Assembly: GCA_026545765.1 (NCBI GenBank)
Contig: JAIFAC010000143.1
Coordinates: 101,081 to 165,080 of the forward strand
Length of the DNA stretch: 64,000 nucleotides
Source: Plantago major
Taxonomy: Eukaryota; Streptophyta; Magnoliopsida; Lamiales; Plantaginaceae
Direction: 5' to 3'
The position numbers and the translations under genes are program-made. Within the stretch, counting starts at the first letter, position 1; every line of letters begins with the position of its first letter. The notes below the pieces were generated by a model. The model was not told the DNA's origin and ran no database searches. It saw only the letters and a list, made by a program, of their open reading frames with translations. Positions 22,483 through 33,726 of this stretch are shown here, piece by piece.

Positions 22483-24070
22483 TGTTAGGAATATCTATTT
22501 AGATTTTGATCAGCAATCTGATGACTTATCTTAGCTCAGAAAGGTGGATAGTACTCTTGGTTCACTTGAACACTGTAAAAGAAGAAAATCACTAAGTATG
22601 ATAGTCTATGAAATCTTGTATAGGATGTTAGGTTTCTGAAGAATGCATCCAGCAGGAGAAATTCAAATTTAAAATGAAGTTTTGAAGACTGCACGAGATT
22701 GCTGAAGATAAAGGTTATCAGATACCTATGTCCAGATATCTTTGACAAACAAGTGTTTCTCAATGAACCAACTTTGCAAAAGATATCTGAGAACGCAAGG
22801 TTTCTGAACGAGGAAAAGTGCCCACAAACATCTACACTCAGATACCTTGGATAAAACTATGTTTCTGGGAAACAATGTTTCAACAGGTATCTGGAGATGA
22901 GAAGGTCTCTGGAAAGGGACATGCAATGCTTCAGAAAGCGTGCATAGTTCCGTCGGCACTACAGGACAAAAAATAGTACAATACAATAAATGCGCTGACA
23001 GAGACATCTGAACAAAAGAGGAAATCTCTGAAAAGAGACAACGCCTCTCATAAAGATTATTTTCATATATCAATAGTTTGAATTTCATTAAGCCTAACGG
23101 ATACTATTCAAACGGCATGATTTTCAACTATAAATATCATCACTTAGAATGCTTGAAATACACACACAAAACTTACACACCAAGAACATACATCTACGAA
23201 CTTGTTCATTCAAGCATACAAGCCTTCAATCTACTTATTCTTCAGCTAACAGTTGCGACTAAGGTCTTGAATTCTAAGTAGCACGAAAGTTCTAAGTGTC
23301 ATCATCCTTAACAAGCATTGCTATCTGTGAAGGAGTTGAATCAAAAGATGAAAAATCTGAGATTCATTCTCTAGAACATTTATCATAGACTTGGGTCAGT
23401 AAAGAACATATCACCACACATTGTGAAGTGTGTTAAGTGACTCTTGTTCAAGAAGGTAGTATTACATAACTGTACAAGTTATTAATCTATCAAATCCTGA
23501 CAAACTACCTTAACCAACACCTTAAACGTTGGGGAGTACAGGAAGTACTTAGTTTGGGAAACTAAGGAATAACTCCAAGGTTACTGAGCATAGGAAGTAC
23601 TTAGTTTGGGAAACGAAGGAATAGCTCAAAGGTTTCTGAGTATAGGAAGTACTTGGCTGAGAAAGCCGGGGAATAACTCAGGGGGAACACTTGGTTGGGA
23701 ACCTAGTGTATTTAGGAATCGAGAGAAGATATTTGTAAGGTGAACTCATTTATTTGTCTTAGTGGATTCTAGGTCTGAGAAAGGCCGAAGTGGATTAGTT
23801 GAAGGATTACGCCACCTTCAGATACCACTATAAAGATCAGTGTTATTTACTTTTTGCAATTTATTACTTGTTTTATTTACCTTGCTGAGTATTTACACAT
23901 ATCTTGCTGAGCACGTGTACTTATCACAGAAAAGTCTTCCGCTCTCTAAAATTAAGTATCAGATATCTTCACAAATATCTGAGAAATTGTGTTTATCGAC
24001 AAAAGTTGTAAAAGACTATTTACCCCCCCCCCCCCCTAGTCTTTTCCCTTTGCCGTTATCTGGACCAACA
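22483..24070 (+). repeat. 3' LTR of element B (1588 bp)
   Basis: Starts TGTTAGGAATATC and ends CTGGACCAACA. TATA box at 23129-23136. Leader stem-loops at 23548-23566, 23599-23617 (one mismatch) and 23652-23670. A C-run at about 24023-24036. The part matching 8519-9630 is very similar, with differences that include TATCAGATATC here against TATCGATATC at 9521. Confidence 0.93.
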
Positions 24071-25259
24071 TGTTTTGTAGGGGATAAGAAAACAAGTGAT
24101 GCAAAGGTTGGTAGTGAGGAGATGTATGTGCATCTTGCATCTCAGTTGTGATGCCAAGGTTGTTGGCAAAGCTAAATGAAACACATGATCAATCAAGAAG
24201 ATGTAGATTGATTTCTGAGGCTGGAAATGTGTATGAGATTGAGGACTACTCATATACCTTTGTGGTTAATCTTCAGACTATGTCTTGTGATTGTAGAAGA
24301 TGGGACATTGGAGGCATCCCATGTAGGCATGCTTGGGTGGCTATCAATCACAGCAGACAAGATGGGGAAAACTTCATAAGTGATAACCACACAAAAGCTG
24401 CATACATGAGGGCATATGACATGATGATACAGCCAGTGCCAAACTATAGGTTTTTGCCAAATGATCTAACTGAGGAAGAATGCTCACCTCCAATAGTTCT
24501 TAGGCCACATGGAAGACCTCTTGTAAAAAGGATCAGACATCCAAGTGAAGGTGGTGCCAGGCCCAGGAGAATTACTGCTCCATTGCACAAACAGAGAAGA
24601 CCACCAAAATGTAGTCTATGTGGTGTTAGAGGACATAACTGTAGGAATTGTCCTACTTTGGTGTGCATTATGTCTTTGTAATAGTGCATTATTAGTGCAT
24701 TTAGCTATCTTTTTAATAGTGCATTTGTTGAATTTAAGTTCTGGTTGGGTCTCATTTGCAGGAAAAGGATGGAGATGAGGAACCAATGCGCCACAAGTGT
24801 GCAAATCAAGAGTCACAAGTAAGTCACAAGAAACAAATGTTGTAAGTGATTGGCTATCCTTGAATCTGTATGTTGTGTATTTGGGACTTTATGAATTTGC
24901 TCTCCATTAGTTGAGTGTTTGCTATGTATTTGATGACTTGTGATATGTATTGTGCATGTATTGTGGTTTTTTATGACTTGTGATATGTATTGTGCATGTA
25001 TTGTGGTTTTTGCTGAGTTGGGATATGTATTTTGCATGTAGACTACCAATGAGGAGAGTTTAGGGACTGGCAGGGGTAGAGGAAGGAGTGGAAGGGAAAT
25101 AGCACTGGGAGAGGAAGGTCTGGCACAGGTAGAGGAAGGAGTGGCAGGGGAAATGGTAGAGGGACTGATCAAACTGGCACTTCAAGTACTGGAAGAGGCA
25201 GGGGTACAGGTGGAAGGTCTTCAAGGCGAAGAGGTCTAGGGAGATGGTTTGGTTTGTAG
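24071..25259 (+). pseudogene. C-terminal fragment of a Mutator-like (MURA/MULE) transposase
   Basis: An open frame at 24148-24681 carries a SWIM zinc finger (CDCRRWDIGGIPCRH, CxC..CxH, about 24288-24332) followed by TKAAYMRAYDMMIQPVP and a CCHC knuckle CSLCGVRGHNCRNC near the end. This is the usual C-terminus of plant MULE transposases. After GT at about 24661 an intron is likely, with coding resuming near 24763 (GKDGDEEPMRHK). A further exon from about 25041 has an Arg/Gly-rich tail with one frameshift, ending TAG at 25257. The catalytic DDE core is missing; the copia LTR abuts directly. The fragment is probably the remains of a MULE interrupted by the copia pair. FAR1-type host proteins also have SWIM domains, but the CCHC knuckle favours MULE. 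Confidence 0.8.
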
Positions 25260-25430
25260 ATAAGCACTTGTGGTGCTCTGCTTTTGATTGCAATTTTAAT
25301 ACTTTAGTATACTTTTGCTGGGATTAAACTACTTTTTGGTATGTTTTGACTACAATATTTGTATTGATAACTTGCAATTGAAAACTAAGCTCAATACAAT
25401 TTGATTCCTATCTTGGTTACAATGTTTGAT

Positions 25431-25871
25431 CTAGTTTAATGCTTTAACTATCTGCATTATCAAGTACATAGCAAATAACAACAGGTTAAGGTAAATAAGT
25501 TTCCTAATCCAAAAGTATTTGTCTACATTAGCCTCCACTCTCTTCTCCACTCTCTTATGTCTTCTTTGAACTGTTGGTTGTTGTTGCACATTTTGCACCC
25601 TTGACTGTTGATGTAGTGGTGGCTGAAGTGGAACAAATTCACAAAGCAATTGTGTGTGCATGACATCTCCTCGTTGTGTTTGTACATTTTCTTCAACATT
25701 AGACCATTCTGACAATCCATGCTTCGGACAACGCCAATAAAATCTTCCTTCATGTGGTTGATCCGTATTAACAGATAAACTAGTACGTTTACTGCAATTC
25801 GGCTTCTTACAAACTGGACGAATAACACCACTTGCCGGATAATCACTTGAAACATTCGAGCGAGAAGCCAT
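25431..25871 (-). CDS. Small GRF-type zinc-finger protein with C-terminal membrane anchor
   Basis: 146 codons, intact, minus strand; ATG at 25871 (MASRSNVSSDYP). A longer frame starts at 26000, but the N-end used here fits the usual form of such proteins. Residues about 20-53 contain CKKPNCSKRTS and EGRFYWRCPKH, a GRF zinc finger (Cys pair, then G-R-F-x-x-C). The family binds single-stranded nucleic acid in other proteins. A hydrophobic stretch near the C-terminus (YLNLLLFAMYLIMQIVKAL) predicts one membrane helix. The gene converges on the MULE transposase end, 170 bp apart. Many short GRF ORFs in plants are carried by transposons, so it may be a second ORF of the same MULE; I cannot prove this. 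Confidence 0.7.
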   Translation of the reverse strand: MASRSNVSSDYPASGVIRPVCKKPNCSKRTSLSVNTDQPHEGRFYWRCPKHGLSEWSNVEENVQTQRGDVMHTQLLCEFVPLQPPLHQQSRVQNVQQQPTVQRRHKRVEKRVEANVDKYFWIRKLIYLNLLLFAMYLIMQIVKALN

Positions 25872-26825
25872 TGTTGAACTATAAGATATTGTAGTGAAAA
25901 AATCTGAAATAAGAAGATAAAAATGCAAGTTTTTGGTGTATAAATAGCCTCCATTTAAATTACCAACGGCTAGTTTTTTAAAAAAAAGGTCAAATTTCAA
26001 TTACATCGAAGTATATATAAGTTTTGTTCTAATTACATGTAGATCCACACGTGTATGTCACGTGTGATCGAGAAACTAAGGCTATTTGGCAGCTTAAAAC
26101 AGCTGAAAAATAAGTAGGGGTACAAATGGATTTTCAAGCTTTTAAATCGCCAAAAGTCAAGTTCGTGGACCTACATATAATTAAGTTTACACTAACAGAA
26201 CTTATACGTTATTGTTCCAGTAACAGGTACCCATCCGTAATTAAGAAATCTAAGAGGGGGTCTATATGTAATTACCCTTATTTTGTAATGTTTAGTCGCA
26301 TATTTGTGTGTTATACCTTTGAGTTGAAGAATAGTAACTCAACTCGAGTAGAATAGTGTAGAGTTGAGAAATAAACACAAAAAAAATCGATAAAATTCAA
26401 CGCGAATTGAGAAAACTCAATTTAAGTTGTGAACCAAACACTATATACCTAATAACAAAATTGGTGCTCTTTAATTTCACACTAGATACCTAAAAGTTTG
26501 CACTTTTAAGTCTCACGGATGCTCAAAGCGCTCTTTCAACGGGCTCTAAAATGTTTTAGAACGCACTCCAAGAAAGCTAAAAGTGTTTATACAATAGCCA
26601 TAAATGTTCCAGTTAGATATATGAGTGCGTGAACTAAGACATTGTAAAGTATCATTTCGTGATAAATTTGTGAATTAAGACAAACTAAATATAAATAAGA
26701 AAATAACCAAATTTATGGTCTGCAAATGTGTCTCTACTTTTCTTCAATGTGTTGCTTTTGGTTCAACAATATTAACATCCAACCATCTTTTTCATTTGCA
26801 TCATTATCTCATTCGGTCGACGATC
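25872..26825. other. AT-rich non-coding stretch left of the gypsy element
   Basis: No coding sequence is credible here. A GGGGTACAAATGGATTTTC word (26117) and GGGGGTCTATATGTAATTACCC (26255) resemble MULE terminal or subterminal sequence, but no matching opposite end is available. 26300-26830 is AT-rich with several ACTCAA/TTGAGTT words and nothing assignable. Confidence 0.4.
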
Positions 26826-26830
26826 GATAG
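26826..26830. repeat. Target site duplication GATAG, left copy (gypsy element)
   Basis: GATAG directly precedes the LTR terminus TGTTAA; the matching copy is at 62902-62906. A 5-bp duplication is normal for Ty3/gypsy integrase. Confidence 0.85.
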
Positions 26831-27692
26831 TGTTAATACGAAAATATGTCCAATCCGTCATAGGCACCTTGGAACAAATCCTGAAGCGTCCCGAGTTGTC
26901 TAAAGGACCCGAGACACAATGATCCGACCCATAGGTCCGACCCACCCGGGTCCGACCCTCCCTAGAAAAGGGACAGAGTACTTAAAAGATACTGGGTCCG
27001 ACCCTAGGTCTGCAGGTCCGACCCATCTAGGTCCGATACGGATGATCATTCAGACCCAACATGACAATCTCACAAGCAAATAAGTAGACTGGCACTAGAG
27101 AGTAGGTAGGTCCGAGCCATAAGGTCCGAATCGGAAGAGTTGGGCAAACCTAGGGAACTTCCCCATAGACAGCCCAATACGGTCCAGACCAAGCGTCCGG
27201 ACCAACCCCTCCGGACCTTGAACCTCGGCAGACTATGTCACACCCTCTAAAACTCTCTCAATAATGACTAAACTACCCCTAAAAGCCCAAAATGGTATGG
27301 GCTAAGTGTCATTATTGGGCCATGGGCCTAAACAAGCCTTGGTGGCTCGATCAAGGCCTTACACTTGGCACGATCCAGATGAGTCCTCCCACCTTGAGAA
27401 ATTCCTATAAATATAGCACACTTCCCCATGTTAAGGTAAGTCATCGAACATAAGCTAATCCCGAACATTATACAGAGCAGATCTTTAGTCTCTCTTGAGT
27501 AAAGTCTCTAACCGGTTTGACGCTTAGCAAACCGGGCCCTAACCCCCCCCCCCCCCCAAGTCACTTGTGTAGGTTCTTACCAAGCTTGAGGTCACAGTTC
27601 TCACACATCGCTCTTACGCTAATGGAGCTTTACTCACTATTACCTGTGAAGTCAAATAATCTCTAAGTAGTTGGGGGATTTTACCCTCAACA
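26831..27692 (+). repeat. 5' LTR of the gypsy element (862 bp)
   Basis: TGTTAATACG to CCCTCAACA, followed by the primer site. It contains repeated GGTCCGACCC-type words (26930-27050 and beyond), a TATA box at 27406 and a C-run at about 27543-27557. Compared with the 3' LTR it lacks about 137 bp starting 6 bp from the terminus. Confidence 0.9.
27406..27416 (+). promoter_or_regulatory. LTR TATA box of the gypsy element
   Basis: TATAAATATAG lies about 285 bp before the LTR end. The 3' LTR has TATAAATATGG at the same place (near 62628). Confidence 0.7.
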
Positions 27693-27695
27693 TTT

Positions 27696-27712
27696 TGGCG
27701 CCGTCTGTGGGA
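27696..27712 (+). promoter_or_regulatory. Primer binding site of the gypsy element
   Basis: TGGCGCCGTCTGTGGGA lies three bases after the LTR. The first nine bases match the complement of plant tRNA-Asp; the rest is the variant seen in many plant gypsy elements, so the exact tRNA is unsure. Confidence 0.8.
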
Positions 27713-27743
27713 ATCTTTACAAAAAGTTCCGTTCTCTTCAGTA

Positions 27744-29790
27744 ATGGCAAGAACAAGAAGGTCCGCAAGAACCAACGCTACTGCAATTGGCACGCCTGCT
27801 CCAAGGCAAAGAGGTAGACCTCCCGCTAGGAGAGGAAGGATGGCAGGAACTCCTCCAAGAGATATGATGGATTGTCCAAGCGATGGCCATACCGCCAGTC
27901 TCTCTTCAGATGAGGAAAGAGCCGCTAATCCGCCAATAAGGACCCAGGTGCTTGAGGTCGAAGGACAAGTTCCTCCGTCAGGAACACATGGTCCTCCTGC
28001 AGGAAGAAACTTTACCCTTCCAAATGGGCAGATCATTCATCCCAGCGAGTTCGGGATGAATGAGAACCAGCTTTCTTACTCACCACTATTCAAGGATGCT
28101 TGTCAAACAACCTCCAAATTCTCCTCAACCCACACCTCCTTTGGCAATTCCGAGACAAGTCAACTCAAGACAATCAAGGAATGAGCACCGTCCTATCCAA
28201 CAAAGGCTGGGGGAATAAGCTCAACCGGAAGATCTAAGGAATCTTCTCAATAGAAGGGCCGCTGCTTCTCACGAACATCGAGGGAGAAGTCCAGTGATGC
28301 TACGAGTGGATGAAGCTGGAACTAGTCGGCGTGGAGCACAACAACATGCACCAAGAGATCATGTGGCGGAGAGCATCGCAATAGTTCCTCTCAATGATCT
28401 TCCTCCAGATATGGCCATCAACCCCAGGACTGGTGAGAAGCTAACCGCTGAGCAGATTTATCTCAAACAAAAAGCCTTAGAAACGTAAAATTGCCACTCT
28501 GAGCAAGATGGTGAAGGCACATGAGAAGGTGACTCTTAGAGCTCCCAAACCTCTATGTGACGAGATCAGGAAGGAAAGGAAACGCCCTGACTCCACTATT
28601 CCAAACCTTGAACACTATTATGGAGATACTTGTCCTGTGGGGCACCTTACTAGATACAAAAGTAAGATGGAGACCAACGGCCTGAATGACAACATGAAAG
28701 CTCTCAACTTCTCCACTACACTCTTTGGGGAAGCAATGGTGGTGGACCTCACTGCCTAATGGTTCCATCAAGTCCTATGCGGATATCGCTTCCCTCTTCC
28801 TAAAAAGATTTGAGAAAGCAAAGAAAAGAAAGAGGTCAGTTGAGCACCTGGCAGGAATAATCCAGAAAGAGCATGAGGACCTTAGAACCTTTCTTGACCG
28901 TTTCAATGCCGAAGTACGCTAGGTAGAACCTCATAGCATCAAAGAACGGGTCCGACACCTATATGCCAACACTTACAATGATGATCTCAGAAAAAATCTT
29001 TCCAACGAAGAAATCACAACTGAAAAATACTTGGAAGATATATGTGAAGGAGTCTTGTATGGAGAAGAGTATCGACGAAATGTCCCGATAAGAGCTAGAG
29101 CCAAAAAGGGAAAAGAGCAAGTACGACAGGAACCTCCTCCTCGTCAGGGAAAGTTTGAACAAAAAAGAGAACTTAGATATAAGAGGGAATTCCGCAGAGA
29201 GAGAACTCCACCAAGGAGATACGCCGAGTATACTGCTTCAATGCACTCAAGATCCGACATCTTGGCTTCTATCGTTGAGAAAAACTTGGATATACAATGG
29301 CCGAAACCTACGAGGAGCAACAAGAAGAACAAAGCTTCCAAGGACTACTGTAGGTTCCATAAGCAAAAAGGTCACTCAACAGAGGATTGTGTCCAGCTGA
29401 AGACAGAAATAGAGGGAATGATAAGGAGTGGAAAGCTGAAAGAACCTATATATGAGGAAGAACCTTCCAGACACCAAAAGAATGAACAAAGAAGGGAGGA
29501 GCGTGGTTCGGAGCCTCCGACAGGATCCTTACCGCCACCTCCAGCAGAGGTCCCACCTCAGCATGCCCAAAGATTCCGAGGGTACCATGATGATATGGAG
29601 ATGGAAAACCTCCCCTATAGCGGAGTTATCAATGCCATTGCGGGAGGACCAACTGGGGGAGACAGTCGAAATGCAACGGAAAGGACCGCGCAACATTTGA
29701 GAAACAACGATAGAGCCTATGTTCTTCAAATTTCTAGGGCACGAACGCCATCACCTTTGATGATAGTGAAATCCCCCCACCAACGTCTGG
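27744..29790 (+). pseudogene. gag: gag of the Tat-type gypsy element
   Basis: ATG at 27744 (MARTRRSART) opens a basic, Pro-rich N-terminus running 146 codons before a frameshift near 28100. The next pieces are 28294-28488 and 28508-28759. The capsid domain (Retrotrans_gag family) has SYADIASLFLKRFEKAKKRKRS and HEDLRTFLDRFNAEVR (28770-28920), then a TAG at 28920. Coding continues in one open frame to 29790 with YLEDICEGVLYGEEYRR, a basic linker and the knuckle YCRFHKQKGHSTEDC (about 29346-29390), the C-x2-H-type finger of Tat gag rather than the usual CCHC. It would build the particle and package RNA. Confidence 0.85.
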
Positions 29791-31861
29791 TGGAGGAGAT
29801 ATCAAGGACCCCGACGTTCCTTTGGTTGTTTCTCTGGTTATCGCCACTTACAAGGAAGTATATCACTACAAGTCTCTATGGGCACCTTTCCGACAAGAGT
29901 GATTGAGACAATCCTCTTTGTGGTAGTCGATAGAACCTTTGACTATAACGTGATCTTGGGCCATCCAGGACTTAATCAATTCAAGGCAATTGCGTCTCCC
30001 CTACACAACAGGGTAAAGTTTCCAACCCCAAACGGCATGGGTGAAGAAGTGGGAAATGTAAGAGAAGCTTGGGAATGTTATATCATGTCGACCAGGGTAG
30101 CTTCAGTACCCGTTCTTTCGATCACCAAAGGGCTCGGGAGTCCCCCTGTGGCTTTTACCCCATCAAAGGAAGAAATTGGTGGTGGGTCAATTAAAGAAAA
30201 ATTCCTGAAGACTGCCAGGATGGAGCCTCATGAAGCCTTGAAAGAAGTCCAGTTGATTGAAGGGAATTCAGAAATGGTAACCCGAATTGGAACAGAGATG
30301 AGCACAGAAGTAGAAATGAAGCTCATCACATGCCTCCGAGACAACCACGATGTCTTTTCCTGGACCACAGATGACCTTAAGGGGATAGACCCAAGGATCG
30401 CAGTTCACCGCCTGAACATGGATCCAACGGTAAAACATATCCAACAAAAGAGGAAGGATTTCGGGCTTGTTGAAGATGCTATCATAGCAGGAGAGGTGGA
30501 TAAATTGATGAAAGCAGGACATATCGAAGAAGTCGACATCGGACTGGTTCAGAATGTGGTCCTCCTCGAAAAGGCCCCGGGAAAGTGGAGAATGTGTAAT
30601 GACTTCACTAGACTCAACAAGTTTTGTCCAAAGGATCCATATACATTACCTCGCATAGACCAGCTGGTTGATTCCACTGCAGGATGTGCGCTCCTAAGCT
30701 TCATGGACGCATATCAAGGCTTCTACCAAATCAGGATGGCCCAGGAAGACATCCAGAAGACGGCCTTCTTCACGGCAGGAGGGGTCTACTGCTTCAAAGT
30801 CATGCCGTTTGGCCTCAAGAACGCAGGCGCTACATACCAACGACTGGTAAATAAGATGTTCAAAGAAGAGTTGGGTAAAAACATGGAAGTCTATGTGATG
30901 ACATGCTTGTAAAAAGCAAGACTGAAGAGGAGCATATCGAGCATCTCAACAATTGCTTTTCCATCCTTAGGAAATATGGAATGAAGTTGAACCCTGAAAA
31001 GTGTACGTTCGGAGTAAAGGCAGGAAAGTTTCTTGGCTACATGGTCATAGAGAGAGGTATCAGCGTGAACCCGGAGAAAATAAAGGCAATCCTGGACTTA
31101 CCACAGCGAAAAACAATCAATGAGGTTCAGAAGCTTTTGGGAAGGGTGATGGCATTAAGCCGTTTTAACTCCAAGTCCGCCGAGAAAAACTTACCCTTCT
31201 TCAAGATTCTAAGGAGAGGAGACAAGTTTGAGTGGACAAATGAGTGCGAAGAGGCCCTGGATAACTTGAAAAAGTATCTCCTCTCACCACCCCTCTTGTC
31301 TAAACCAGTAGAGGGTGAACCTCTTTACCTTTATTTGGCCACTACTGATGAAGCAATGAGTTCTGTATTGGTGCGAATACAAGGCAACGACCATTTACCG
31401 ATCTACAACTTGAGCAAGGACCTTGTGGGCTCTGAGGCTAGATATATCAAGATCGAGAAGCTCACCTTCGCACTGGTTTACACTGCACAGCGACTAAAGC
31501 CTTACTAAAAATCTCATCGGATTGTGGTCCTCACCAATGAACCACTCAAACATGTCCTAGGTAAGCTGCACTGGCCAGACGCTTGTCCAGTGGACGATCG
31601 AAAAAGGTTTAATATGATATCGGGTATCAAGCTCCATCTGCCAAGAAGGCACAAGTTCTTGCCGACTTCCTGGTTGATTATCCGGAGGAAACAGAAGGAG
31701 GAACCAAAAGTCCACAGGAAAATGTGAGCCATTTCATGATCACCCAAGTAAAAGATTCCATGGAGGAAGAAAAGGCAAAAGAGAACAGGCCTAAAGAGGC
31801 ACATCGGAATAGTTTACAACTTTGGACTGAGTATCAGGAACCCATGGATGATTCATTAAGC
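29791..31861 (+). pseudogene. pol: pol part 1 of the gypsy element: protease remnant, RT, RNase H start
   Basis: The protease region reads DVPLVVSLVIATYKEVYH and jumps to TRVIETILFVVVDRTFDYNVILGHPGLN. The catalytic D-T/S-G triad is missing, apparently by a short internal deletion near 29870. RT is well kept: KWRMCNDFTRLNKFCPKDPY, LSFMDAYQGFYQIRM (motif A), FTAGGVYCFKVMPFGLKNAGATYQRL, then a 1-base deletion in the YVDD motif at about 30897, after which MLVKSKTEEEHI continues in the next frame. The RT thumb and RNase H follow (FLGYMVIERGISVNPEKI, EKNLPFFKILRRGDKFEW, ALVYTAQRL) to a stop at 31506. The remainder to 31861 keeps linker peptides in shifted frames up to the copia insertion. Confidence 0.92.
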
Positions 31862-31866
31862 GTGAG
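31862..31866. repeat. Target site duplication GTGAG, left copy (copia C)
   Basis: GTGAG directly precedes the inverted LTR start TGTTGGTCC; its partner is at 54594-54598. Confidence 0.92.
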
Positions 31867-33283
31867 TGTTGGTCCAGATAACGGCAAAGTAAAAGACTAG
31901 AGGGGGGGTGAATAGTCTTTTAAAACTTTTGTCGATAAACAGCTTTCTCGTAAACTGGGGTTTCTGATACTTAAATTCAGAGCGCGGAGACTTTAAGATA
32001 GGTAAGTGCAGAAACAATAAGTATGTGTGTGTGCTTTGCTGAAATGTAAATACAGAAAGGTAAATGACACAGCAAGTATAGTGGTATCTGGAGGTGGCAT
32101 AATCCTCCAACTAATTCACTTCGGTCTTTCTGAGACCTAGAATTCACTAGAACAGATAATTTAGTTCACCTTACAATAATCCTATTCGAAGATTCCTAAC
32201 TAAATGGTTCTCAACCAAATGTTCCCCCTGAGTTATTCCCCAGCTCCTAGAGCTAAGTACTTCCTCTACTCAGATAACCTTGGAGTTATTCCCTAATTTC
32301 CCAAATCAAGTACTTCCTCTACTCCACGCCTTGATGGTGTTGGTTATAAGGTTTGTCAGAGAGGCTTCTCGTATAACTTTTCAGTTATGTTTTCAGAGAG
32401 ACTAATAGAACAAGACTACTTAATACACTTGTTCAGTGGATGATACCGCTTCTTATCGACCCAAGTAATTGATGTCCGTTCTGGAGAATGAGCTTCAGAA
32501 AGGGTATCTGATAGTTCAACTCTTTCACGAATAACAATCTCTTGTTAAGGTTCAGGACAACTTAGAACTACTAGTGATTCTTCAAGCAACAGAAAGCTTT
32601 CAGAAAAGGTAGTAGAGTGCTTGAAAGAATACTTTGCTTTATGGTAAGTTTGCAAGATAGAGCGTTCTAAGGTATATTTTTCAAGCATCTAAGTGTGTGA
32701 TATATATAGATAAATTTGAGAGGCGTTTGAATTATATCCGTTGTGCTCTCTATCAAATTATATCCGTTTATATCTTGAACCATGTACTTAGAAGTCACTA
32801 TCTCTTGTTTCAGAGTGGACTTGCTTTTTGCAGCATTTTTGCCGATGCATTTAATGCATAGTACTGTTCATTGTCCTTTAGTCTCAACGGATACATGAGC
32901 CTTTCTTAGGGCTTGCATGGTCCATACTCATGATGTCATATGTCCAGAATCATATTTCAAAAGTAAGTTAATATACTTAAGAAAGGATTAAGGACATAAT
33001 CTTTCTGAGTTAGACTAAACCTTTATGTCTTCATAAACCTTGTGCAATCTTCAGTCTTCTAATCTTCAGAAAAGCTCCATTGCTAGGATTGATCTTCATG
33101 GTCTTCTTGAAATAAAAATTACACTCAGAGAACTATAATCCTAATACAAGATTTACTAGACTACTCATACTCAGTGATTTCCTCTTTTACAATGTTCAAG
33201 TGAACCAAGAGTACTTAATCATCTTTCTGGCTAAGATAAGAACTTGTGATGAGTGATCAAAATACTAACAAATATTCCTAACA
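31867..33283 (-). repeat. 3' LTR of element C (1417 bp)
   Basis: On the + strand it reads TGTTGGTCCAGATAACGG to ATTCCTAACA. TATA box at 32701-32708 (minus). Two leader stem-loops pair fully with G-T pairs: + strand 32240-32258 (CCCAGCT/AGCTAAG) and 32292-32310 (CCTAATTT/AAATCAAG). Hairpins TGGAGG/CCTCCA (32089-32109) and GGTCT/AGACC (32123-32137) match those of A with compensating changes. Confidence 0.93.
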
Positions 33284-33300
33284 AATTTCCCCCTTTTTGA
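33284..33300 (-). promoter_or_regulatory. Polypurine tract, element C
   Basis: Minus-strand TCAAAAAGGGGGAAATT adjoins the 3' LTR, identical to copy B. Confidence 0.9.
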
Positions 33301-33726
33301 TCAGTCATCCATGACTATCTTTTAAGTCCTATTACAAAATTGTAATCCTGGAAGAGAAAACAATCCACCACTTAATCAATTCAAATGATATTCAATTTTA
33401 GTTGAATTAAGTGCAGAAAGTAAACATCAACCAAATCACAAGAAGTGATCTTTGCTGATAAGTTGTCATCTATTAAAATGTATCTGAGAGTATGATCTTC
33501 GACAGTACAGTTTACAGAAAGAGATGCAACTTTTACATATAGAGAATTTTAGAAACAATCAGCAAGATTACAAAAAGTAATAAAACAAACTAAGTAAATT
33601 AGAACAAAGGAGAGTCCAAGCTCCAAGAGAGTATTCTAATGTTACTAGTCTTCAAGTCTTCAGAAAAGCAACTTAGGTTTAGATACCTCAAGTTCTTCAG
33701 CACCCTTTCTGGATCAGTTGACATGA
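33301..33726 (-). other. 3' untranslated region of element C
   Basis: Non-coding; homologous to the equivalent region of A and B. The GATCAGTCATCCATGACTATC block next to the polypurine tract is conserved. Confidence 0.55.

Larger units (their letters stand above)
8519..24070 (+). mobile_element. Ty1/copia element B (Sirevirus-like), nearly complete
   Basis: Truncated 5' LTR, primer site, gag, protease, integrase, RT, RNase H, hairpin spacer, internal TATA, intron-containing 3' ORF, polypurine tract and full 3' LTR are present in order. All proteins carry stops or frameshifts. The left end lost about 540 bp of LTR, so no target duplication can be tested. The right end abuts a Mutator-like transposase fragment. 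The domain order protease, integrase, RT, RNase H is diagnostic of Ty1/copia. Confidence 0.93.

Noticed and set aside
1-24070. Endogenous pararetrovirus or true envelope-bearing retrovirus
   Set aside because: Copia domain order, LTRs, tRNA-Met primer site and polypurine tracts are seen; no movement protein, coat protein or membrane glycoprotein features.
24056-24253. Minus-strand ORF across the LTR/MULE junction
   Set aside because: It crosses the LTR end and is antisense to the transposase frame.
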